NCBI GenBank assembly: GCA_944320385.1
Contig: CALUHH010000004.1
Location: 27,996-91,995 of the forward strand
Length of the DNA: 64,000 nucleotides
Direction of reading: 5' to 3'
DNA from: an uncultured Atopobiaceae bacterium
Lineage (GTDB): Bacteria > Actinomycetota > Coriobacteriia > Coriobacteriales > Atopobiaceae
The position numbers and the translations under genes are program-made. How positions within the stretch are numbered: the stretch's first letter is position 1; each line of letters starts with the position of its first letter. This document shows, one piece after another, positions 16,109 to 23,663 of the stretch. The notes under the pieces are model-generated. The model was not told the origin of the DNA. It was given only the letters and a program-made list of their open reading frames with translations, and made no database searches.

Positions 16109-17398
16109 ATGCGCGCCGAGCCCATCACCTGCTATCGCCCGCGGCCGGAGGCGGCCGCCGAGTTCACGACGCTTCCCTACGACGTCTTCGACCGCGCGGG
16201 GGCGGCCGCCCACGTGGCCGCGCACCCCACGTCGTTTCTCGCCGTCGAGCGCCCGGAGGCCACCTTCCCGCCCGACCACGACATGTACGCCGACGACGTC
16301 TACCAGCGCGCCCACGACGTCCTCGCCGAGCGCGTGGCCGACGGCACGCTCCTGCGCGACGGGACGCCCTGCTACTACCTCTACCGCCTGATCAAGGGCG
16401 GACACGAGCAGACCGGCATCGTGGCGGCCTGCGCCCTCGACGACTATGCCAACGGCATCGTCCGGCGCCACGAGCTCACGCGTCCCGAGAAGGTGGACGA
16501 CCGCGTCCGCCACATCGAGGCCACCGGCTGCCAGACGGGGCCGATCTTTCTCGCCTACCGCGACAACCCCGTCATGGAGGCGCTCGTGGAGGCGGCAAAG
16601 CTCTCCGACCCGCTCTACGACTTCACCGACGAGCAGGGCGTCCGCCACACGGTCTGGCGCGTCGCGCGCCCGGCCGCGGTCGAGAGCTTCCGCGCGATGT
16701 TCGCCTACGTCCCGTGCGCCTACATCGTGGACGGACACCACCGCGCCGCGGCGGCGGCCCGCGTCTGCCAGCGCATGCGCACCGAGGGCGGCGAGGGTCA
16801 CACGGGCGAGGAGGCCTACAACTACCTGCTCTGCGCCCTCTTCCCCACGAGCCAGCTCGTCGTGGAGCCGTACAACCGCGTCGTCGCCGACGCCGCCGGG
16901 CTCGACGAGGCGGGGCTCGTGAGCGCGCTCGAGGGGGCGGGCATGCTCGTCGGCGCGCGGCGCGCCGAGCCCGTCTGGCCCTCGGGGCGCGGCCGGTTTG
17001 GCATGTACGCGTTCGGCGGCTGGCGCGAGCTCTCCTATGTCGGCGAGCGCCCTGACGACCCGGCGGGCTCGCTCGACGCCTCGATCCTCCAGGACCGCGT
17101 CCTCGGCCCCGTCCTCGGGGTCGCCGACCCGCGCGAGGACCCGCGCGTGAGCTTTGCGGGCGGCGTCGAGGGACCCGAGGGGCTCGAGCGCAGGGCGGGC
17201 GAGAAGGGCGTGGCGTTCTCGCTCTTCCCCACCACGATGAGCGAGCTCATGGCCGTCTCCGACGCGGGGCTCCTCATGCCCCCCAAGTCGACCTGGCTCG
17301 AGCCCAAGCTCAGAAGCGGCCTGTTCGTCCGCCGCGTCAGCCACCGCAACAGCATCCTCGACGGCTGCCGCAGGCGCTCGGACGAGAAGGGCCAGTAG
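16109..17398 (+). CDS. DUF1015 family protein
   Basis: A 429-aa protein of the COG4198/DUF1015 family, starting MRAEPITCYRPRPEAAAEFT after GAGGAGGAG. Conserved family features are the early PYDVFDR segment, FLAVERPEATFPPDHDMYAD, YYLYRLIKGGHEQTGIVA and, in the second half, YIVDGHHRAAAAARV. The VDGHHR block recalls the ParB/sulfiredoxin-like fold, to which some serine kinases also belong, so a small-molecule kinase role is possible but unproven. TATCAT (16064-16069) is a possible -10. It is followed after 40 bp by the TPR gene in the same direction. Confidence 0.82.
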   Translation: MRAEPITCYRPRPEAAAEFTTLPYDVFDRAGAAAHVAAHPTSFLAVERPEATFPPDHDMYADDVYQRAHDVLAERVADGTLLRDGTPCYYLYRLIKGGHEQTGIVAACALDDYANGIVRRHELTRPEKVDDRVRHIEATGCQTGPIFLAYRDNPVMEALVEAAKLSDPLYDFTDEQGVRHTVWRVARPAAVESFRAMFAYVPCAYIVDGHHRAAAAARVCQRMRTEGGEGHTGEEAYNYLLCALFPTSQLVVEPYNRVVADAAGLDEAGLVSALEGAGMLVGARRAEPVWPSGRGRFGMYAFGGWRELSYVGERPDDPAGSLDASILQDRVLGPVLGVADPREDPRVSFAGGVEGPEGLERRAGEKGVAFSLFPTTMSELMAVSDAGLLMPPKSTWLEPKLRSGLFVRRVSHRNSILDGCRRRSDEKGQ

Positions 17399-17438
17399 GC
17401 GCGCAGCTCGCTGGCGGCATCCACGGAAGGGGGTGGAC

Positions 17439-19649
17439 ATGGACGAGGTTCCCGAGGAGGGGCGCGGCCGCCTGGGACGGCTGTTCGCGGCGCTCGTGAG
17501 CACCGAGGGAGACGCTGAGGAGGGGCGCGAGGCCTCACCTGACGCCAACACCTCCGTGCTCGACATCGAGGAGCTCTCGAGCTCGCTTATGACCTCCCCC
17601 GACCCCATGGCGCTGCTCGCCGGCTTTGTCGTCGACGTGCGAGGGCGGATCGAGGCGACGGCGCTGCCGGGATCGTCCGCGCTGCCCCCGAGCCCGCTCG
17701 AGGTCCACCTCTCCACGCGACTCGCCGAGGCGGGGCTGCTCGAGACCGACGTGGAGCTTCCCGCGCTGCACGTGGTGCGCCCCCGCACCTCGGGACTCTT
17801 CTACCTGCGCGTCGACGAGCCCCGCGTCCCCGAGCTCGCGCGCACGCGCGTCCTGCGCATCGAGGCCGCGCTCAACGACGTCCTTCTCGCCAGCCATGTG
17901 GTCGGCGAGTCGAGCGCCGCCACGGTCGAGGAGCTCGTGCGCGCGGAGCAGCGCGTCGCCCGCTCGATCACGTCGCAGGCGGCCGAGGTCGCGGCACGCG
18001 CCGACGCGCCCGCGCACGGGGAGTGGGAGGTCCGCCGGGCGCTCTCGTACGGCATCGAGGCGCTGAGGCTCCCCCACCGCCTGACGGCGCGCTTCCGCGT
18101 CAACGTCACCCTGGGGATCGCCGCCTTCGAGGTCGACCTCGTGCGGCCGAGCGTCTGGGCGCAGAGCGCCTATGTCGACGGTCTGGGCGTCGTTCCCGCG
18201 ACGACGGAGATGCGTCGCCGCGCCGCGACGGACTACAACGCGCGGCTCGCGGTCCTTCTTGCCGGATACGCGCTCCTTGCCTGCCCGCAGCTGCGCGAGG
18301 TCTGGGTCGCCGGGGTGGTCGACGGGGCGACCGGGCACGCCTGCTACTACTCCGCGCGCCTGGGACGCGCGCTCGTCGAGGCGCTCGACCTCGACGACGT
18401 CCGCGACCCCCTCGCCGTCCTCCGGGACGCCGGCGCCGCGCTCGACGAGCGCGACCGGACCCTCGCGCCCGTTTCCCAGGGCTTCTCGCTCGACGACGAG
18501 CTGCTCTGCCCCGCCGCCCGCCATGACCCCGTGGAGCTCTCGGGCCGCGAGCTCTCCGATGAGGCAGCCGCCGCGCTCGGCTGCCGCCGCGTGAGCGACC
18601 TCGCCACCGACGAGGCGGCGGCGCGGCGCGCCCTCGCCCGCGAGCTCTCGCGCTCGCTCGGCAGCTCGACCGAGGAGAACGTCCGCGCCATACTCGGCGC
18701 GGCGCGCGCCAGCGGTCACCCGGACGTCCTGGAGGCGGCCGCGCGCTGCGTCACCCAGCTCATCGACGCCACGCTCGCTGACGACCCCGTTGCCATCGAG
18801 GAGGCGCTCGTCGCGGGCGACGACCTCACCCGCGCCTGCGGGCGCGCCCGCGAGCTCCTCGGGGAGCGCGACGTCGACGGCGCCGCGCGCCTCGCCGAGG
18901 AGGCGCTGCTGCCGGTCGACGGGCTCGGGACCTACGACGGCGCCGACGGGACGCGCTGGCTCTCCTTCGCCTCGCCCACCGAGCGCGTCCTCTACAACCG
19001 TCTCGTGGCGCCCCCGGGCGAGCGCGCGGCGCTGATGCCGCCCGCCTACCCCGAGGCCCACACCATCGCGGCTGTGTGCGACCTCGCGCGCGGGCGCGCG
19101 GACGAGGCGCTGGCGCACGCCCGGCGCGCGAGCGAGGTCGCCCCCCTCTCGCCGCAGGCCGTCCTCAACCTCGCGCAGTGCCTCGAGGCCGCCGGCGACG
19201 TCGACGGCGCCGAGCAGGAGCTCGCGCGGATGCTCTCGCTCGCCCACGACGCGGAGTCGGTGGGCGTGGGCTACCTGCAGATGGCCCAGCTCCAGTGGCA
19301 GCGCGGGCGCGTCCTGGCCGCCCAGGCCTGCTACCAGCGCGCGACGCGCCACCTCGGGGCGCCCGCGCTCGTGGCGGGCCTCGCGGTCGTGGCCCTCATC
19401 GGGCACGTAGGGGCCTCGGCGGGCGGGGAGCTCACGGCCGAGCAGGCCGACTCCGTGCTGCTTGCCGCCGGCATCCCGCTCGCGCCGACCGAGGCCGTCG
19501 CCGGCGCCCTGCTCGAGGGGGCGCGGGCCGCCACGGACGCGGAGCTCTTCGGCGTGGCCCGCGACCTCACGCGGTCGCTGTGCGCGCTCTCGCGCGACGA
19601 CGTCACCTACGGCATCCTCCGCTCGCTCGAGGACGAGCCCGACCGCTGA
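17439..19649 (+). CDS. Large TPR-containing protein of unknown function
   Basis: A 736-aa soluble protein with no recognised N-terminal domain. The ATG at 17439 follows AGGGGGTGG at good spacing; the GTG six bases earlier is too close to that site. Residues ~530-660 form helical tetratricopeptide-like repeats (ARGRADEALAHARRASEVAP, LNLAQCLEAAGDVDGAEQEL, GRVLAAQACYQRATRHLG). The middle contains a domain rich in Arg, Ala and Asp with conserved-looking segments (RFRVNVTLGIAAFEVDLVRP). There is no signal peptide or membrane helix. It overlaps the next HAD gene by one base and follows the DUF1015 gene, so these three are probably one operon. TPR proteins usually mediate protein-protein contacts; the partner is unknown. 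Confidence 0.7.
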   Translation: MDEVPEEGRGRLGRLFAALVSTEGDAEEGREASPDANTSVLDIEELSSSLMTSPDPMALLAGFVVDVRGRIEATALPGSSALPPSPLEVHLSTRLAEAGLLETDVELPALHVVRPRTSGLFYLRVDEPRVPELARTRVLRIEAALNDVLLASHVVGESSAATVEELVRAEQRVARSITSQAAEVAARADAPAHGEWEVRRALSYGIEALRLPHRLTARFRVNVTLGIAAFEVDLVRPSVWAQSAYVDGLGVVPATTEMRRRAATDYNARLAVLLAGYALLACPQLREVWVAGVVDGATGHACYYSARLGRALVEALDLDDVRDPLAVLRDAGAALDERDRTLAPVSQGFSLDDELLCPAARHDPVELSGRELSDEAAAALGCRRVSDLATDEAAARRALARELSRSLGSSTEENVRAILGAARASGHPDVLEAAARCVTQLIDATLADDPVAIEEALVAGDDLTRACGRARELLGERDVDGAARLAEEALLPVDGLGTYDGADGTRWLSFASPTERVLYNRLVAPPGERAALMPPAYPEAHTIAAVCDLARGRADEALAHARRASEVAPLSPQAVLNLAQCLEAAGDVDGAEQELARMLSLAHDAESVGVGYLQMAQLQWQRGRVLAAQACYQRATRHLGAPALVAGLAVVALIGHVGASAGGELTAEQADSVLLAAGIPLAPTEAVAGALLEGARAATDAELFGVARDLTRSLCALSRDDVTYGILRSLEDEPDR

Positions 19650-20320
19650 TGGGGGCCACGGTGCGCCCGCGGCTCTGGCCGCCGTCCTTCTCGGCCGCGA
19701 TCTTCGACTTTGACGGCACGCTCGCGCAGACCTGGCACCTGTGGCGGCGCGTGGACGAGATCTTCTTCGCCACGCGCGGGCTCCCCTTTGACGAGGACGC
19801 GTCCGCCACGCTCGCGACGCTCGGCTTTGCGGCTGGCGCGCAGTGGTGCGTCGAGCGCTACCGGCTGCGCGACGAGGTCGCCGACATCGTGGAGGAGTGG
19901 AACCGCCTGGGAGCCGCGCTCTACGAGACCGAGGTGCGCCTGCGGCCCGGCGCCGAGGGCTACCTGCGGGCGCTGCGGGCGGCGGGCGTGCCGCTGGCGC
20001 TGGCCACCACCAACGACCCGCACGTCCTGGGCGCGATGCGCCGCGTCGACGTGTACGGCCTCTTCGACGAGGTCGTCTGCGGGCGCGAGGTGGCGCGCGG
20101 CAAGGACCACCCCGACATCTACCTCGAGGCGGCCCGGAGGCTCGGGGCGGCCCCGCGGGACTGCGTCGTCTTCGAGGACATCCTGCCCGGGGTGCTCTCC
20201 GCGCACCACGCCGGGATGGGGGCCGTGGCCGTGCGCTGCGCCGACCCGCGCCAGCCCTGGCGGGAGCTCGTTCGCGAGGCGGACCTCGCGATCGAGGGCT
20301 GGGAGGGTCTTCCCGGCTAG
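19649..20320 (+). CDS. HAD-family hydrolase
   Basis: A 223-aa phosphatase-like protein starting at an ATG that overlaps the stop of the TPR gene. Motif I is IFDFDGTLAQT, motif II LATTNDPHV, then GREVARGKDHPDIYLEAA (motif III Lys) and CVVFEDILPGVLSAHHAG (motif IV acidic pair). The helical cap carries several aromatic residues (WHLWRRVDEIFF). It resembles beta-phosphoglucomutase or YcjU-like subfamilies. The in-frame extension to 19076 is a shadow of the TPR gene. The substrate is unknown. Confidence 0.85.
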   Translation: MGATVRPRLWPPSFSAAIFDFDGTLAQTWHLWRRVDEIFFATRGLPFDEDASATLATLGFAAGAQWCVERYRLRDEVADIVEEWNRLGAALYETEVRLRPGAEGYLRALRAAGVPLALATTNDPHVLGAMRRVDVYGLFDEVVCGREVARGKDHPDIYLEAARRLGAAPRDCVVFEDILPGVLSAHHAGMGAVAVRCADPRQPWRELVREADLAIEGWEGLPG

Positions 20321-20356
20321 CCGCCGGGGTGCCCGGCTCTTCTCGCCTGGCCCGCG

Positions 20357-20764
20357 TGCTTAAGGATTGGCTCCCATCCGGGAATCCCGCCCGACCGCGC
20401 TTAAGGATCGTCGCCCATCCGGTAATCCGGCCCGCCCGCGCTTAAGGATTGGCTCCCATCCGGACGACGGGACAATCCCTGCTTAGAATACCGCCCCCAT
20501 CCTGAAGAAGAGGGCGTGCACGACGGCAGACCCATGAGAATGGAAGCGATTCTCTAAGCGAGAAGAACGGGCACACTCGGATAGGCGACGATCTTTAAGC
20601 GCGGTCGGGCCGGTTTCCCGGATGGGAGCCAATCCTTAAGCGCGGTCGGGCCGCTTTCCCGGATGGGAGGCGATCTTTAAGCGCGGTCGGGCCGCGGTGG
20701 CGGATGGGCGCGCCTTCCTAATCGCGTCTGGCCGCGGGCCCGGACGGGTCGCGATTGGCAAGCG
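20357..20764 (+). repeat. Two-sided repeat array, family B, copy 2
   Basis: Forward units of the form GCTTAAGGATTGGCTCCCAT plus CCGG start at about 20358, 20398, 20439 and 20479 with a 40-41 bp period. Reverse-complement units (CCGGATGGGAGCCAATCC plus TTAAGCGC) appear near 20579, 20618, 20660, 20700 and 20738. CGAGAAGAAC lies at about 20560, near the point where orientation switches. The array fills the 467-bp gap 20321-20787 between convergent genes and has the same organisation as copy 1 at 11171. Confidence 0.8.
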
Positions 20765-20787
20765 GGGCGGGCGCGGGCAAGCGGGGG

Positions 20788-22110
20788 CTAGCCGCGGTGA
20801 CGGAGCTCGGCGTGGTAGTGCGTGTCGACCCCCGCGCGCACGGGCGTGCGCCCCGACCGCACGAGCTCGAAGGCGCCCCCCGCGGGACTGGCGAGAAACG
20901 CCTCGACCACGCGCTCGTCCTCCTCCGCGAGGATCGAGCAGGTGGCGTAGACCAGGCGCCCGCCCGGCGCCACGCGGGCGGCGGCGGACACGAGCAGCGC
21001 GCGCTGCAGGGCGGCGAGCTCCGCGGGTACGTCGGCCGCAAGCGACCACGCGATCTCGGGATGGCGCGCGAGCGTTCCCGTACCGGTGCAGGGAGCGTCG
21101 AGGAACACGAGCCCAAAGTCGCCGAGGCCGTCGTCCAGGGCGCGGCCGTCCGCGCAGACGCAGCGCACGTGGTCCGCGATGCCGGCCGCCTCCATGCGCC
21201 GCGCGGCCACCTCGGACTTGCGCGGGCTGACCTCGACGGCGACGATCTCGCACGGGCCGCCCGCCGCGCAGGCGGCCCCCTCGAGCAGCAGCGTCTTGGT
21301 GCCGCGGCCCTGCCCGACCTCGAGCACGCGCTCGCCGGGGGCGGGCGCCGCGGCAAGCGCGACCTCCTGGGCGGCGAGGTCGCACGGTATGACGGCGACG
21401 CGCTCGACGAGGCCGGAGGGGGCGAGGCGCGCCGGGGCCCCGAGAAGATACGAACCTGGCACCGGGCCCTCCTCGGGCTCGCACCCCGCCTCCCGCAACA
21501 TGATACGAAGGGACTGTCCCTTCGTATCATGGGCGCGGTTGGCGGCGACCCAGGCGCCGGCGGGCTCGAGGGCGGCGCGGGCCCAGACGGCGGCGTCCGC
21601 CGCTCCGAGCGAGGCGAGGGCGCGCCCGCAGAGCCATGCGGGGAGCGCGCCGACGAGCGCGAGGTCGGAAGCGTCGAACGAGCCGCCCGCGAGGCGCGCG
21701 CGAGCCGCGTCGAGCGCGGGGGCGTCGCTCTCGGCCACGCGCCTCAGCACGGCGTTTGCGAGCCCGGCGGCGCGCGGCGCCACGCCGCGCACGAGCTCGA
21801 CGCCCTGGCTCACGCAGACGTCGGCGCGCCCTCCCAGGTACAGCAGCTCGAAGGCCGCGAGGCGCAGAGCGTCGCGGACGCGGGGCTCCAGCCGGGCGCC
21901 GGGACGCAGGTGCCCCTTCAGCACGGCATCGAGCGCGCCCTCGGCGGCCGTGACGCCGAGCACGAGGCGCGTGGCGAAGGCGCGGTCGCGCTCCGGCAGC
22001 GCGTCGAGTTCCGACGAGACGCGCAGGAGGTCGCGGGCGCGGGCGTCGCGTCGGCGTCGCTCGCCGAGAAGGACGAGCGCCCGACGGCGCGCGTCCGTGG
22101 CGCGGGCCAC
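20788..22110 (-). CDS. rsmB: RsmB-type 16S rRNA (cytosine-5) methyltransferase
   Basis: A 440-aa S-adenosylmethionine-dependent RNA methyltransferase. The N-terminal ~130 residues are a NusB-like RNA-binding domain (ERDRAFATRLVLGVTAAEGA, LRLAAFELLYLGG, VSQGVELVRGVAPRAAGLAN). The catalytic domain has LEVGQGRGTKTLLL (cofactor loop), DAPCTGTGTLARHPE (motif IV with Pro-Cys) and YATCSILAEEDERVV (motif VI with the catalytic Thr-Cys). The GTG at 22110 overlaps the fmt stop (TAGTG). A perfect-arm palindrome (21499-21531) is inserted in frame between these two domains and adds HDTKGQSLRIM. The fmt-rsmB order is common in bacteria. Confidence 0.9.
   Translation of the reverse strand: MARATDARRRALVLLGERRRRDARARDLLRVSSELDALPERDRAFATRLVLGVTAAEGALDAVLKGHLRPGARLEPRVRDALRLAAFELLYLGGRADVCVSQGVELVRGVAPRAAGLANAVLRRVAESDAPALDAARARLAGGSFDASDLALVGALPAWLCGRALASLGAADAAVWARAALEPAGAWVAANRAHDTKGQSLRIMLREAGCEPEEGPVPGSYLLGAPARLAPSGLVERVAVIPCDLAAQEVALAAAPAPGERVLEVGQGRGTKTLLLEGAACAAGGPCEIVAVEVSPRKSEVAARRMEAAGIADHVRCVCADGRALDDGLGDFGLVFLDAPCTGTGTLARHPEIAWSLAADVPAELAALQRALLVSAAARVAPGGRLVYATCSILAEEDERVVEAFLASPAGGAFELVRSGRTPVRAGVDTHYHAELRHRG
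21499..21531 (-). repeat. 33-bp palindrome inside rsmB, read in frame (family G)
   Basis: CATGATACGAAGGGAC, one central base, and the exact complement GTCCCTTCGTATCATG form a 33-bp palindrome with 16-bp arms. It lies inside the rsmB coding sequence, is a multiple of three, and adds 11 residues without breaking the frame. The GGGACWGTCCC centre is shared with the palindromes at 33493, 36477 and 46665. Its position between the RNA-binding and catalytic domains is a tolerant linker. Confidence 0.85.
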
Positions 22111-23057
22111 TACGCGCGCCCCCAGGCGAGGCCGTCTCCGCGCAGGCCCGCCGCCCACGCCACGGTCTCCATCTCGCGCTTGCCCTCCGGCTTCACGCGC
22201 AGGACCTCGAGCGCGCCGTCGGCGCATCCCAGCCAGACCCTTCCGCGCGCAACGGCCACGGCACCGGGGGCGACGTCGCGCTCGCCCACGCGCGCCGCGC
22301 ACACGCGCGCACCGCGACCGGCAACGACGCAGCGCGCCGGCGCCGTGTCGCCCGACGCCTGGACGCGCAGGGCGTTCTCCCGCACCCCCTCTGCCGGGTC
22401 GAGCAGCAGCTCGGCCTTGTCGATCTTGGCGGCGTGCGTCACGAGCGCCTCGTCCTGCTCGACCCACGCCGCCGTGCCGTCCAGGACGGACGGCAGCGTC
22501 GCCACGAGCAGCTCGGCGCCCATGCGGGCGAGCTCGGACGTGAGGGCCTCCGCGTCCTTCTCGCCTATCGGGGTGGACATCTGGGCGCAGTAGGCGCCGG
22601 TGTCCACGCCGTGGCCGATCCTCATGATGGAGACGCCCGTCTCGGCGTCACCCGCCAGGATGGCGCGCTGGATCGGCGCCGCCCCGCGCCAGCGCGGCAG
22701 CAGCGACGCGTGCACGTTCACGCACCCGCCGGGCGCGAGCTCGAGCACCTCGTCGGGAAGGATGCAGCCGTAGGCGGCGACGCAGATCACGTCGGGCGCC
22801 GCGTCGCGCAGGGCCCCCATGACCTCCGGCGTCACGCGGGACGCCTCGAGCACGGGAAGCCCCAGCTCGATCGCGCGGGCCTTCACCGGGGACGGCACGA
22901 GGGCGCGGCCGCGGCCGCGCACGGCGTCCGGGCGCGTGAGCACGAGCGCGACGTCGTGGTCTAGGGCCAGCGCCTCGAGGGAGGGGACGGCGAACTCCGG
23001 CGTCCCCATGAAGACGACGCGCAGGCGTCCGGCGCCGCGGTCCTTCTCGTCTGCCAT
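22110..23057 (-). CDS. fmt: Methionyl-tRNA formyltransferase
   Basis: A 315-aa enzyme that formylates the initiator Met-tRNA using 10-formyltetrahydrofolate. The N-terminal Rossmann domain starts RLRVVFMGTPEFAVPSLEAL, and the active-site region is CVNVHASLLPRWRGAAPIQR with the conserved Asn and His. HGVDTGAYCAQM follows. The C-terminal tRNA-binding domain is complete. Start: the ATG at 23057 (MADEKDRG) sits six bases after GGGGGTG; a GTG at 23063 is in frame and cannot be excluded. It lies 9 bp after def and overlaps rsmB by one base. The first codons include a CGAGAAGGAC word. Confidence 0.95.
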   Translation of the reverse strand: MADEKDRGAGRLRVVFMGTPEFAVPSLEALALDHDVALVLTRPDAVRGRGRALVPSPVKARAIELGLPVLEASRVTPEVMGALRDAAPDVICVAAYGCILPDEVLELAPGGCVNVHASLLPRWRGAAPIQRAILAGDAETGVSIMRIGHGVDTGAYCAQMSTPIGEKDAEALTSELARMGAELLVATLPSVLDGTAAWVEQDEALVTHAAKIDKAELLLDPAEGVRENALRVQASGDTAPARCVVAGRGARVCAARVGERDVAPGAVAVARGRVWLGCADGALEVLRVKPEGKREMETVAWAAGLRGDGLAWGRA

Positions 23058-23066
23058 GCGCACCCC

Positions 23067-23618
23067 CTACTCCGCGACCTCGGTCTCGCCGGGGCGCGCG
23101 CCCGCCGCGAGGGCCGCCTCGTACTCGCGCTCGGCCTCGGCGCGGCGCATCGGCGCCAGGTGGTCGAACATCGTCACGCCGTGGACGTGGTCGATCTCGT
23201 GCTGGAGGCACACGGCCATGAGGTCGCCTTCGGCCTCGTACTGCATGAGGTCGCCGTCGAGGTTGAGCGCCTGGACCACGACGTGGCTCGGGCGACTCAC
23301 CTTGACGCTCACGCCGGGAAACGACAGGCATCCCTCGGAGCCCTCCTTCTCCGGGCCGTCCGCCGCGATGACGCGCGGGTTGATGAGCACGTAGGGGTTC
23401 TTCTTGCTGCCGCGCCCCGCGTAGTCGACGTCGATGACCACGATCTGGCGCATCTCGCCGATCTGCGGGCCGGCGAGGCCGCACCCGTCCGCGGCGTACA
23501 TGATCTTGAGCATGCGCTTGGCGAGGGCGCGCACCTCGTCGTCGATCTGCTCGACGGGGGCGCACTCCTCGGAGAGGCGCGGGTCGGGCGAGAGCACGAT
23601 CTGCTTGAGCTCGTTCAT
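23067..23618 (-). CDS. def: Peptide deformylase
   Basis: A 183-aa metalloenzyme that removes the N-formyl group from new proteins. All three motifs are present: GCGLAGPQIG (residues 45-54), EGCLSFPG with the metal-ligand Cys97, and QHEIDH with His140, Glu141 and His144. The second Gly of motif 1 replaces the usual Ala. The C-terminal part is somewhat extended and polar. It is in the priA-def-fmt-rsmB series, coupling formylation and deformylation in one transcription unit. Confidence 0.95.
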   Translation of the reverse strand: MNELKQIVLSPDPRLSEECAPVEQIDDEVRALAKRMLKIMYAADGCGLAGPQIGEMRQIVVIDVDYAGRGSKKNPYVLINPRVIAADGPEKEGSEGCLSFPGVSVKVSRPSHVVVQALNLDGDLMQYEAEGDLMAVCLQHEIDHVHGVTMFDHLAPMRRAEAEREYEAALAAGARPGETEVAE

Positions 23619-23663
23619 GGTCCTCCTTCTGCGCGACGGGCGGCGGCCTGCCGCGCGCCGTGC

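Noticed and set aside
20357..20764. CRISPR array
   Set aside because: The ~40-bp period and repeat-like units suggested it, but units are degenerate, switch orientation midway, have no unique spacers of constant length, and there are no cas genes.
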